Positions 35,538 through 44,005 of a stretch of DNA of 64,000 nt are shown in pieces. Numbering within the stretch: the stretch's first letter is position 1; every line of letters begins with the position of its first letter. Origin of the DNA: an uncultured Clostridia bacterium (GTDB lineage: Bacteria; Bacillota; Clostridia; Christensenellales; Borkfalkiaceae). Below the pieces are notes generated by a model that searched no databases, was not told the DNA's origin, and was given only the letters and a program-made list of their open reading frames with translations. Made by a program: the position numbers and the translations under genes. The stretch covers positions 21,486 to 85,485 of the forward strand of contig CANQMQ010000006.1 in NCBI GenBank assembly GCA_947625025.1, in the 5' to 3' direction.

Positions 35538-38398
35538 CTTGTTTCCGCCTTTTTCGCTCTGTGTTCACGCACGAGTTCGTGGATCCACTTGAATTTGAAT
35601 TTGCGCACTGCGATATCGCCGAGGAACAGAACCATCGCGATGATGAGGAACGCGAGGCGCGGATCGTAGGAACGGTGCAGGGAGGTGACGAAGCTCTCAA
35701 AGATGCTCCAATAATTATCCTCTTCGACGACGGTTCCGTTGCCGCTATCGGCAAGTTGGGCAAGCATGTTCTGCCCCTCTTCCGGCTCTGCTTCGATGAA
35801 GGAATCGTACTCATCGGAGTAGGCAAACGATTTATAGATCGTAACGGAAGCCTGAAGGGCATCGCCCGTATACTTTTCAATGACGATCTTGTAGACACCG
35901 CTCTTCTTTACCACGAAGTTGCAACGGGAGTAGCGGTTTTCGCCGCTGAGGAAATCGGTGACATAGACCTGTGCATCGGGCGTTTCGGGCGCCTCGTTCA
36001 AGGAGTAGGACTGCGTGCTCTCCTCCGCATTCGAAGTTTCGATAATTCTGCCTACGATGCGCTGTCCCTCCTCGAGCGTGGTGAATACACTGAGCCTGTT
36101 GATGTAATTTTCTTCACTGAGTTCGAGCCGGATCTCACCCGGGCGAAGGTTCTCCGTCGGCATGAGGTTGGCAACGACGTTATAGAGGAACTGTCTGCCG
36201 CTTGCATCCTGCATAAATGCCTGAGACCAACTTCCCGTTCCCCCTTCGAGGTCGCAGAGGAAGCTTCCCACCATGCCCTTGCCGTATTTCCACTGTGCAT
36301 AGATAGGTACGCCGTAATCGCCTGCGAGGAGCACCTCTGCGCTCTCACGCGCCTTGGTGCCGAAGAAGCCGTTGAGCTCGACGTTCATTTGCCTCCTGTT
36401 CCCGGTCCCCGAGGGATCGCCGTATTCCACGCCGCTGAAGAGCGGGGAGAGCGTATCCATGACGAGCGGGCTGAAGGGCTCATAGGAGACCTCCTTGATT
36501 TGGGGAGCGTTGAGGTCGGCACGCATTTCATCCATGATGGTGCGGTAATCGTTGTTGGGTGCGACGTGCATTTCCCCGCCGCCCGCCTCAACGAGGTCGG
36601 ACATGTTCTTATATTCGTCGTCCCCTTCGCTGACGCCGACGCCGACGAAGGAGAGCGTGATGCCGCTCCTATCGTGGAGATCCCTTGCGATGGGAATGTA
36701 ATCATCGGGCTCCTCGCCGGGATAGCCGTCCGAGACGATGACGATGTGGCGCTTATCCACATTCTCTTGCTGACGGAGACGTTCGCCCGCAGACTTGATG
36801 GCATCCGAATATACCGTGCTGGACCCCGTTCCGATGTTACGGATGGCCTCGCGGATCCGATCCCGTTCGGTCGCCGGGGTAAGGTTCATGATGACGCCGT
36901 AATTGGTATCCAACGTCATGATGCCCACGTAGTCGCGTTCGGTGAGGACATCGAGGCAGGCGAAGGCGCCTTCCTTCGCGTAGTAGAGCGGCGTACCTTC
37001 TTCTCCGCTTCCCATGGAACCCGAGATATCGAGGATGATCATCACCGCGACGGGCGGCGTGTAATCAATGGCCCGCACGGGCAACATATCCTGGAAGAGG
37101 GTGTTGTAGAGGTCCTCGTGGTTGTAGGCATGTGCCTTGGCCGTTGCGCCGTCGCCGTCTTTGCCGCCAACGGTGAAGAGACCGCCGCCATATTCATAGA
37201 CATAGGAATAGAGATTCTTGACGAACCAATCCTTGCCGTTTTCCTCCCCAATGGATTCGGGAACGGGAAGATCCCGAAGGTCTGCATTGGAGATATTGTT
37301 GAGGATGATCTGGTCGTACCCGCGGAGCGCTTCGGCCGTCTCGGGAAGACTCTCGTAGGAAGAGAGGTTGAGTACGTCTACCGTATCCGCATAGGCCTCA
37401 TTTGCCTCGAGCATCGCCTTGAGGTTGGCGGATTCATCCTGATGCTCGATGATGAGGATGCGGTTGAATACCTCGAGGTAGTAGTACGAAGAGAAATCGT
37501 TATTGCTGACAAAGCCATCCGCATCGTTGCTGATCTTTACGGTAATTTCATGGAGCCCCAACGTCGTGAAGCTCATTTGGAAGGATACCGTCTGCTCCCC
37601 TACGCCGAGGTCCACCGTCTGCGCCATGCCTGCCGCGGAAGTACCGTTGTCGTAAACCTGCACCGTCGTGGAGGGTGAGGACAGCCTGCACTGAAGCTGA
37701 ACGGTGAGCGTAAAGGGCTCGTTGAGGTTGACGTGGTAATCGGGATACTGCAGCCCCATCACCTGCACGGTGTCCTCCTTGAATTCGGAGGAGATATAGA
37801 CCGTATCTACCGTGATACCCTGCTTTGCGATGGCGCCAATGACGGAAGTTGCATCTTCATCCGTCTCCTTCCCATCCGAAATGAGGACGATCTTGGCAGT
37901 CTCGGGGTTTTGGAAGAGCTGCTGTTCGGAGATATACCTGAGCGCGGATGCGATATCCGTTGCGCTCGTATCGGGCAACTCGGCACGCAAATATGCGTCG
38001 TAGATGCTATCCGTCTGATGGGTGAGCGGCACTGCGTACTTTTGGTCGAAGCCGAAGGTGACGATGCCGACTTTATAGCCATCGTAGCTGCTCTCCGTAA
38101 TGACGTTCTGCACAAATTCATCGCGCCGCTGTGCGGACTGCGTTTCCGTCTCGGAGACGTCCACGAGCAAGATGATCTCGTTCTCGAGGTTGGTGACGTC
38201 GTATTGGAAGGTGATGCCCGCCAAGACGAAGATGCAGAGCACCATGACGATGGAGTGCAACACGACGGAGATGACGCGGTTCCTCGTTCTGCGGAACCTC
38301 TTGTTGATCATCAAATACAGGATGAGCGTCAACGCAAAGGCGGGAATGAGCAGCAACAGGAGCCACGGATGTTCAAAATGAATGGCAAAATTCCGCAT
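35534..38398 (-). CDS. Membrane protein with two vWA domains and a GATase-like insert (954 aa)
   Basis: Two N-terminal helices (about residues 13-32 and 42-63) are followed by a first vWA domain beginning ILLVDVSETETQ near residue 75, a linker, a ThuA/GATase-like segment (YDQIILNNIS, EYGGGLFTVGGKD), and a second vWA domain with a canonical MIDAS, ILDISGSMG, near 453 and TGSSTVYSDAI and IVSDGYPGEE further on. A final transmembrane helix lies near residues 922-942. AAGGAGG precedes the ATG. It lies 10 bp after the other vWA gene and overlaps the LRR lipoprotein gene by 4 bp. This layout matches Bat-like proteins that assemble or sense envelope structures. Confidence 0.85.
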   Translation of the reverse strand: MRNFAIHFEHPWLLLLLIPAFALTLILYLMINKRFRRTRNRVISVVLHSIVMVLCIFVLAGITFQYDVTNLENEIILLVDVSETETQSAQRRDEFVQNVITESSYDGYKVGIVTFGFDQKYAVPLTHQTDSIYDAYLRAELPDTSATDIASALRYISEQQLFQNPETAKIVLISDGKETDEDATSVIGAIAKQGITVDTVYISSEFKEDTVQVMGLQYPDYHVNLNEPFTLTVQLQCRLSSPSTTVQVYDNGTSAAGMAQTVDLGVGEQTVSFQMSFTTLGLHEITVKISNDADGFVSNNDFSSYYYLEVFNRILIIEHQDESANLKAMLEANEAYADTVDVLNLSSYESLPETAEALRGYDQIILNNISNADLRDLPVPESIGEENGKDWFVKNLYSYVYEYGGGLFTVGGKDGDGATAKAHAYNHEDLYNTLFQDMLPVRAIDYTPPVAVMIILDISGSMGSGEEGTPLYYAKEGAFACLDVLTERDYVGIMTLDTNYGVIMNLTPATERDRIREAIRNIGTGSSTVYSDAIKSAGERLRQQENVDKRHIVIVSDGYPGEEPDDYIPIARDLHDRSGITLSFVGVGVSEGDDEYKNMSDLVEAGGGEMHVAPNNDYRTIMDEMRADLNAPQIKEVSYEPFSPLVMDTLSPLFSGVEYGDPSGTGNRRQMNVELNGFFGTKARESAEVLLAGDYGVPIYAQWKYGKGMVGSFLCDLEGGTGSWSQAFMQDASGRQFLYNVVANLMPTENLRPGEIRLELSEENYINRLSVFTTLEEGQRIVGRIIETSNAEESTQSYSLNEAPETPDAQVYVTDFLSGENRYSRCNFVVKKSGVYKIVIEKYTGDALQASVTIYKSFAYSDEYDSFIEAEPEEGQNMLAQLADSGNGTVVEEDNYWSIFESFVTSLHRSYDPRLAFLIIAMVLFLGDIAVRKFKFKWIHELVREHRAKKAETR

Positions 38399-38408
38399 AC
38401 ATTCCTCC

Positions 38409-40394
38409 TTATTTGTTTTCGCGCGACTGCAGGAACCACTCGAGGAAGAGCAGCGCTACGAGGATGGCCGCAAAGATGATGAGAAGGTCACGGATCAAGA
38501 TCTCCGGTTCCGTCCCCTCATAGGGATCCGTAAGGCTATCGACGACTTTGCAAATGTCGCTCTCTTCCGCAGGCGGATTGATAAACACTTCTAAGGTGAT
38601 ATCCTTGCCGTAGTAGGTGCTCTGTTCGAAATAATAGGAGCCGGGCGTATCGATGACGATCGTTGCGGGCATTTCCTCTGCCTTGAACACCTTATCATGA
38701 TCGACGAAGGTGAGCTCTGAGCCCCACGTATTCAATGTGAATTCCTCCCCTACCTCGAAGGAATTTCCGCTGATGATGGAGGGATAGAAGTAATCTATGA
38801 TGCCATACATGAGCAGGAAGTTTTCGGGCAATTTGGGAAGGTTGGAATAGTGGACGCTGAACGCCATGACCGCGATCTTGATCTCCTCGTCGTTGCGCAC
38901 CATGAGGAGCGGATCGCCGTCGTAGGAGAGAAGGACGTCGTAGGAGGGATCGTAACTCGAAATGACATCGTAAAGGCTGAGTTCGATCGTGCTCGGATCG
39001 ATAAACCGCGTAACGGGGTGCCCTTCAAAGTCGTCGCCCTCTGCAAGCGTAAAGCTATCGCCCGTATAGTTCGAGATCGAATCGCTGCGGAAGCCTGCAT
39101 CCGAAGGGATGGGCCCGAATGCGGGGCAGGGGTCGAGCAGAATGATCGCGCCGTCTCCCGGGAGCTCTTTGGGCATCAGGTGCTCGAAGATGTAGAGGTC
39201 GAATCCCTCCAAGATGGGCTCATCGCCCTTCTTGATCTCGGTGACGTCGAGCTCGAAGTTGTTGAGCGTCTTGAGCGCGTTGCCCGCCTGTGCAAGGGCC
39301 GTCTGAATGAACGGGTTGGGGTCGTTACTATAGTATTCCACCTTGAGGCGCTCTTTTTGGCCGCCATAGAGGTAGAACGAATTATCGATCGTGTAGGAAT
39401 CATCCGCTTCGACGCCGATGCGGATGGATTCGTAGGAGAAGAACCTCTGGTCGTCTCCCACGTCGTAGTAAAAGAGATTTTCATCCTCCGTGCCGCCGCC
39501 GCTTGTGAAAATGACGGTCTTGGTATCGCTATCCGAACACTCGACGCGCTTGCTGAACTCGATGGTTTCACCCGCGATCTCCGATGCGGGAATGGAATTC
39601 GCCCCATCGACGGAAACTTCGACCTCCAAATCCTGTGAAACGGCGCCGTAGCAGGCGACCTGCACGGTGAGGGTGTAGAACCCGTCCTGCAACTCCGCCT
39701 TCGCATCGAGGATCGCCGCATTCCACTCCCCCGGGTCGCGGACAAGTTCTACCTGTACGCGGGAAGGGATATAGGAATACTCGGTATCGGTGAAGAGGAT
39801 GAGCCTTGCGTTGGGATTGGTCTTGAGAATGGTCTCCTTTGCAAGGGCGAGCGCCGCCTCGATATCCGAAGTGTGATAGGAAGCGCCCTCTTCCTCGAGC
39901 GTATCGAGCTCTGCCAGAAAGCGCATCCGCCGCGATGCATCCGCACGCGTCGGTTCAATGGCATGGGGCTTCTCGTCTGCGACGATGAGGGTCACCTTGC
40001 CGTCCGTAGAGAACACGTTCTCCGCACGGCCGCGGATATCTTGCAGGGCGCGGTCGAAGCGGGTGACGCCGTCCGTCTCCGCATACATGCTCGCCGAGGA
40101 ATCGACGATGTAGACGACGTCGTTCTCATCGGTCAGGGTCTGCTCCACGAGGGAGGGCCATGCCATGAGGAACGCCATCGAAGCGAGGATCAAAAGTTGG
40201 CAAATGAAGATGAGAATGTTGCGGATCTTATTGACGGGAGGACGCTTTCTCTTATAGTTGAGGCTCAACTTCCATATGTACGTACTCGTGACGTGCTTTG
40301 CCTGGTAGTTGGGCCGTATCACATAGATGAGAATGAGGACGGCGATCCCGATTAGTCCCAAAAGGCCAAGAGGCACCAAAAGTTCAAATGTCAT
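38409..40394 (-). CDS. BatA-type membrane protein with vWA domain (661 aa)
   Basis: The N-terminal two-helix aerotolerance-regulator region (residues 7-27, then basic loop NYKRKRPPVNKIRN, then helix 60-80) precedes a vWA domain whose MIDAS reads IVDSSASMYAE near residue 95. A beta-rich middle with CARDB-like character follows, and a C-terminal helix (about 632-655) anchors the protein, so the bulk faces outside. The start overlaps the DUF58 gene stop as ATGA. In other bacteria BatA/BatB-type proteins act with MoxR and DUF58 partners, as here. Confidence 0.85.
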   Translation of the reverse strand: MTFELLVPLGLLGLIGIAVLILIYVIRPNYQAKHVTSTYIWKLSLNYKRKRPPVNKIRNILIFICQLLILASMAFLMAWPSLVEQTLTDENDVVYIVDSSASMYAETDGVTRFDRALQDIRGRAENVFSTDGKVTLIVADEKPHAIEPTRADASRRMRFLAELDTLEEEGASYHTSDIEAALALAKETILKTNPNARLILFTDTEYSYIPSRVQVELVRDPGEWNAAILDAKAELQDGFYTLTVQVACYGAVSQDLEVEVSVDGANSIPASEIAGETIEFSKRVECSDSDTKTVIFTSGGGTEDENLFYYDVGDDQRFFSYESIRIGVEADDSYTIDNSFYLYGGQKERLKVEYYSNDPNPFIQTALAQAGNALKTLNNFELDVTEIKKGDEPILEGFDLYIFEHLMPKELPGDGAIILLDPCPAFGPIPSDAGFRSDSISNYTGDSFTLAEGDDFEGHPVTRFIDPSTIELSLYDVISSYDPSYDVLLSYDGDPLLMVRNDEEIKIAVMAFSVHYSNLPKLPENFLLMYGIIDYFYPSIISGNSFEVGEEFTLNTWGSELTFVDHDKVFKAEEMPATIVIDTPGSYYFEQSTYYGKDITLEVFINPPAEESDICKVVDSLTDPYEGTEPEILIRDLLIIFAAILVALLFLEWFLQSRENK

Positions 40395-41290
40395 GACATG
40401 ATACCTGCCTTCAAGAGCTCACCGAACAAGACACGTTCGATCGCCGTATCCGTGGGGACGGTGATGTAACCCGCCTCCCGCTTATTGCAAAATGCGTGCA
40501 TATCCGCACGGAAATCAATGAGCGCCTGCCGATATGCTTCGAGCATGCCGCGCGTGATGCGGAGCTTCATGTTCCTCGCATCTTCGACGTCTAAGGATTC
40601 GGAGTCCATGAGGTGCACGCGGCCCTCGTAGACGGGGTCGAGTTCATCGGGCGTCAGGATCTGGAGCAGCAACACTTGCCGCTTCTTGTAGCAGAGGTAA
40701 TCCACTGCCTTCTTCCAATCGCTGTCCGTACAGAAATCCGAGATAATGACGGAGAGGCCGTTGTTTACGCTGACGTTGGGGCAGCTCGTGACGCAGGCAC
40801 GGATATCCGCTTCCCCGTCGAAATCGATTTGCTCAAAGGCGCTGATCGCACGGAAGAAGGAATTTTTACCCACGATGGTGCCGAACGGATCATCCGCCCG
40901 TTCGCCCTTCATGAAATAAAAATTCAATTTATCCATGTCCTGCACGGCCAAAAAGCCCAAGGCCGCCGCTGCCGCGATGGCATACTGTGCCTTTTGGGGG
41001 TTATCCTTCCCCATCGACCCCGAACAATCCAAAAAGATTTGGACCTGCATCTGCCGTTCGTCGGTAAAGAGCTTCAAAAAGTATTTCTCGAAGCGGCTGT
41101 ATAGATTCCAGTCGATCCTGCGGATGTCGTCCCCAAGCTGATACTCCCTGTAGTCGGCGAACTCCACCGTCTGACCGTACGTCTTGACGAGGTGCTTGCC
41201 GCCGAAGTAACCCGCGAGGTTGGATTTTAAGTTCAATGACAGAGTCTCCAATCTGCTGAAAAACTCGTCATTCAGTTCGTTGAGTTTCAT
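40391..41290 (-). CDS. DUF58 domain-containing protein
   Basis: A 299-residue DUF58 protein. The hallmark DxxxxIDWxxxxR-type motif is seen as YQLGDDIRRIDWNLYSRF near residues 50-67, followed by a vWA-like strand with a MIDAS motif, IFLDCSGSMG, near 85. It is soluble with no signal peptide. DUF58 proteins are nearly always encoded beside MoxR ATPases and are thought to be their effectors or adaptors. GGAG is six bases before the ATG, and the gene is 14 bp after moxR and overlaps the BatA-type gene by 4 bp. Confidence 0.92.
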   Translation of the reverse strand: MKLNELNDEFFSRLETLSLNLKSNLAGYFGGKHLVKTYGQTVEFADYREYQLGDDIRRIDWNLYSRFEKYFLKLFTDERQMQVQIFLDCSGSMGKDNPQKAQYAIAAAAALGFLAVQDMDKLNFYFMKGERADDPFGTIVGKNSFFRAISAFEQIDFDGEADIRACVTSCPNVSVNNGLSVIISDFCTDSDWKKAVDYLCYKKRQVLLLQILTPDELDPVYEGRVHLMDSESLDVEDARNMKLRITRGMLEAYRQALIDFRADMHAFCNKREAGYITVPTDTAIERVLFGELLKAGIMS

Positions 41291-41304
41291 GCTTTACTCC
41301 GGGG

Positions 41305-42429
41305 TTACTTCTTTGCAAACAGGCCTTTCTTCTTCTTTTTTCCTTCCTCTTGCTCCTGCTCTTCTGCAGGCTCTGCGGAAACCTCTTCCACGGGCTGTGC
41401 GACGGGCAATACGGGGGCTGCGGCGGGCTTTGCGCCGGGGATCCTCTGCTTTCTGCCCACTTCGTCCAAGATCATGCCGATCACGGTATCTGCAGAGATG
41501 CGCTCTGCAACGGCCTCGAAGTTCAGCTTGATACGGTGACGGAGAACGGGATAGGCAAGTTCGTTGATATCCGAATATGCCACGTTGAATCTACCCTTGA
41601 TGAGCGCCATAACTTTGGCCGCCGAGATGAGCGCCTGTCCCGCACGGGGGGAGGCACCGAGGCGGACATACTTCTTGGCCGCATCGGAAGCGCATTCGCT
41701 GTCCGGATGGGTCGCGGAGGTGAGGACCATTGCATACTTCAAGACCTCTTCCGCAACGGGGATCTGGTTGGCGGTCTCGCGCATCTTGAGGAGCTGATCG
41801 CCCGTGCAAGCCGCCTCTGCAACTTCCGCCATCGTCTTCTGCGTCATGGTAACGATTTCCATGAGCTCGTTGAGGCTGGGATTGGGCACAAGGAGCTTGA
41901 ACATGAAGCGGTCCATCTGCGCTTCGGGAAGCGGATAGGTACCGTCCTGCTCGATGGGGTTCTGCGTCGCGAGGACGAAGAAAGGCTCTGCAAGCTTTCT
42001 CGATACACCCATGACCGTGACCGTGTGCTCCTGCATGGCCTCGAGAAGGGCCGACTGCGTCTTAGGCGTAGCACGGTTGATTTCGTCGGCAAGAATGATG
42101 TTGCTGAACACGGGCCCGGGTTGGAAGGAGAACTGCGAATTGCCGTCCTCCCCCTTGACGATGATGTTGGTACCCGTGACGTCCGCAGGCATCAAGTCCG
42201 GCGTAAACTGGATACGGGAGAAGGGCAAATCGAATACCCTTCCGAGGGAGCGGACGAGCCTCGTCTTGCCGACGCCCGGCACACCTTCCAGAAGGACGTT
42301 GCCGCCCGCGATCATCGCAATGACCGTGCCGCGGACAACGGGTTCCTGCCCGATGATGTCTCGTGAAAGCTGCGCGAAGATCTCTTCGCACTGTTTGCTG
42401 AACTGCTTGATGTCGTTTTCCGTTACCAT
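41305..42429 (-). CDS. MoxR-family AAA+ ATPase
   Basis: A 374-residue MoxR ATPase, a presumed chaperone for complex assembly. Walker A is GVPGVGKTR near residues 43-51, Walker B and the adjacent MoxR motif read LADEINRATPKTQSALLEAMQE-like from about 111, sensor residues occur in ATQNPIEQDGTYPLPEAQMDRF, and the C-terminal lid is present. The last 55 residues are a Pro/Ala/Glu-rich linker and a Lys-rich end (KKKKKGLFAKK) not usual for the family. The start has only AGTGAG upstream. It is encoded directly before the DUF58 gene. Confidence 0.92.
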   Translation of the reverse strand: MVTENDIKQFSKQCEEIFAQLSRDIIGQEPVVRGTVIAMIAGGNVLLEGVPGVGKTRLVRSLGRVFDLPFSRIQFTPDLMPADVTGTNIIVKGEDGNSQFSFQPGPVFSNIILADEINRATPKTQSALLEAMQEHTVTVMGVSRKLAEPFFVLATQNPIEQDGTYPLPEAQMDRFMFKLLVPNPSLNELMEIVTMTQKTMAEVAEAACTGDQLLKMRETANQIPVAEEVLKYAMVLTSATHPDSECASDAAKKYVRLGASPRAGQALISAAKVMALIKGRFNVAYSDINELAYPVLRHRIKLNFEAVAERISADTVIGMILDEVGRKQRIPGAKPAAAPVLPVAQPVEEVSAEPAEEQEQEEGKKKKKGLFAKK

Positions 42430-42480
42430 GATGTTATCTCACTTTATAATTGAATTCTTGGTTGGTTTTTTCTCTTGTCT

Positions 42481-43695
42481 TTATGGATTGCCGGCGCCTT
42501 CGTCGCCGCTGCCGCCCGTCTCGATGGAGCCGTAGTAATCCTCGATAAAGCCCTTAAATTCATCGGGAATGTTGTTATCGCCGCCCTGCCGATCCTGCCA
42601 GGAATCGTAGGCATCCTCAAATTGATCGCCGTAATACGTCTGGCCGTCGTTGATCTGCTGGCTGCTGAGATCCCGTGAACCGCTTGCGCTGTGGGAAGGA
42701 TCGGTCGAAGGCTGACCTTCGCCATCTCCATCGCCGTCGCCGTCGCCCTGATTCTGACCGGGCTTCGGTTCGCCGGGCTGGCCTTGGCCCTGACCCTGAC
42801 CTTCGCCTTCGCCCTCGCCTTCACCTTCGCCTTCCCCTTCACCCTCGCCGTCCTGCTGAGACGATTGTTCATCGGGATCGGAATCCAAGCGTTCGAAGAT
42901 GGCCTGCACGACGATGTCACCGTCTACGGCGAGATCCTGGCGGTACGGGTCTGACTTGCCGTCCGACCAGGAGGAGAATACGTACCCGTCATTCGGGATG
43001 GCGTAGACCGCCCTCGCATCCTCGCCCTCGACCACCTTGTCTCCATCGGGGCTGACGAGCTCTTGGGTGCTCCAATCGCCCGTCCAATAGACGATGGTGC
43101 CGTTGATGGTCTGCACTTTGAGGCCGTTCATCTCTTCCTCATTGGGTTCGACGGAGTAGGAAACGGTGTACACCCCGGGGACATAGGGAACGGTGAGCGT
43201 TACGATGCCGCTCGGAATGACGTCTGCGTAGTAGAGCGAGGAGACCGTCGTCATGCCGGCGCCGAAGGCGCAGCAGACTGCGAGCGGAACGATGAGGGCC
43301 ATCCCCACCGCGATCTTGAGAAGCATATGGTTGACGCTTCCGAGCGCGCGCATGGTGTCCTCACGCTGCGTACGCGCGATGAAGGAATCGTCTCCCTCGA
43401 GTTCCGTCATGGTGAGCATACGCTCTTCGAGGCCGAGCGCATCGACGCGCTGGGCGATCTGCTTGACGGACGGCTGATATTTCAAGAAATAGACTGAAGG
43501 AGTAACAGCCGCCGTAATGCCGAAAAATGCGGCGATGGCAATGAAGAGCCCCGGCTTATAATCAAAAAACCAAGTAAAGAAGCAAATAAGCGTGAGGGCC
43601 ACACTGCCTGCGATGAGGCCGATGAGAAGCGACTTCACAATGCCTTCTTTTACGATGCGCTTACGATACTTATCAAATGCGCTTTTGTTTGCCAT
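42481..43695 (-). CDS. Membrane protein with InlB-like repeat and Gly/Glu/Gln low-complexity tail
   Basis: A 404-residue protein heading the MoxR/vWA operon. Two helices (about residues 20-60) and a third (about 128-152) are followed by a beta-rich outer region ending in a bacterial-repeat (Flg_new-like) unit, GYVFSSWSDG with IVVQAIFE. Then comes a tract of alternating Gly-Glu and Gly-Gln (about residues 290-310), GDGDGDG, and an acidic Gln/Asp/Tyr-rich tail. AGGAGG lies eight bases before the ATG at 43695. I do not know the family. The same repeat type in the operon's lipoproteins suggests a shared surface role. Confidence 0.7.
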   Translation of the reverse strand: MANKSAFDKYRKRIVKEGIVKSLLIGLIAGSVALTLICFFTWFFDYKPGLFIAIAAFFGITAAVTPSVYFLKYQPSVKQIAQRVDALGLEERMLTMTELEGDDSFIARTQREDTMRALGSVNHMLLKIAVGMALIVPLAVCCAFGAGMTTVSSLYYADVIPSGIVTLTVPYVPGVYTVSYSVEPNEEEMNGLKVQTINGTIVYWTGDWSTQELVSPDGDKVVEGEDARAVYAIPNDGYVFSSWSDGKSDPYRQDLAVDGDIVVQAIFERLDSDPDEQSSQQDGEGEGEGEGEGEGEGEGQGQGQGQPGEPKPGQNQGDGDGDGDGEGQPSTDPSHSASGSRDLSSQQINDGQTYYGDQFEDAYDSWQDRQGGDNNIPDEFKGFIEDYYGSIETGGSGDEGAGNP

Positions 43696-43729
43696 AAGAG
43701 ATACCTCCTTTCGATAATGAATCATTACT

Positions 43730-43759
43730 ATTATATTACGCAACGCAGTTGTGCGTCAA
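43730..43759 (-). promoter_or_regulatory. Promoter of the MoxR/vWA/lipoprotein operon
   Basis: On the minus strand, TTGACG, 18 bp, TATAAT, 35 bp before the start codon. The 310-bp gap between this gene and the giant LRR gene holds only this promoter and the terminator at 43912-43973. Confidence 0.8.
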
Positions 43760-43911
43760 GCGTTTCAGTGAAAAATATTAAATTATAAGCAAGTAACACG
43801 TATAATCGCAAATATATGCAAAATCGCGCCATGAAAATGGTATATTATCACAATGTACGTGATTTTACAACACTTGTCCTCTTTACGCTTATTTCATGGC
43901 CTGTAAGGGCC

Positions 43912-43973
43912 AAAAAACGGCGTTTTGGGTACGGGTGGACGGATGGTCCGCCCGTACCGTTTGAACGCCGTTT
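43912..43973 (-). terminator. Long intrinsic terminator of the giant LRR gene
   Basis: An outer stem, AAACGGCG with CGCCGTTT, encloses an inner stem, GGTACGGG with CCCGTACC. On the minus strand it is followed by TTTTTT. Confidence 0.85.
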
Positions 43974-44005
43974 CCCTTGGAATTCGGGATATGGAAGGGT
44001 TAGTC

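Noticed and set aside
32631..37678. Long plus-strand frames opposite the LRR and vWA genes
   Set aside because: Antisense shadows of well-supported minus-strand genes; no plausible starts or motifs.
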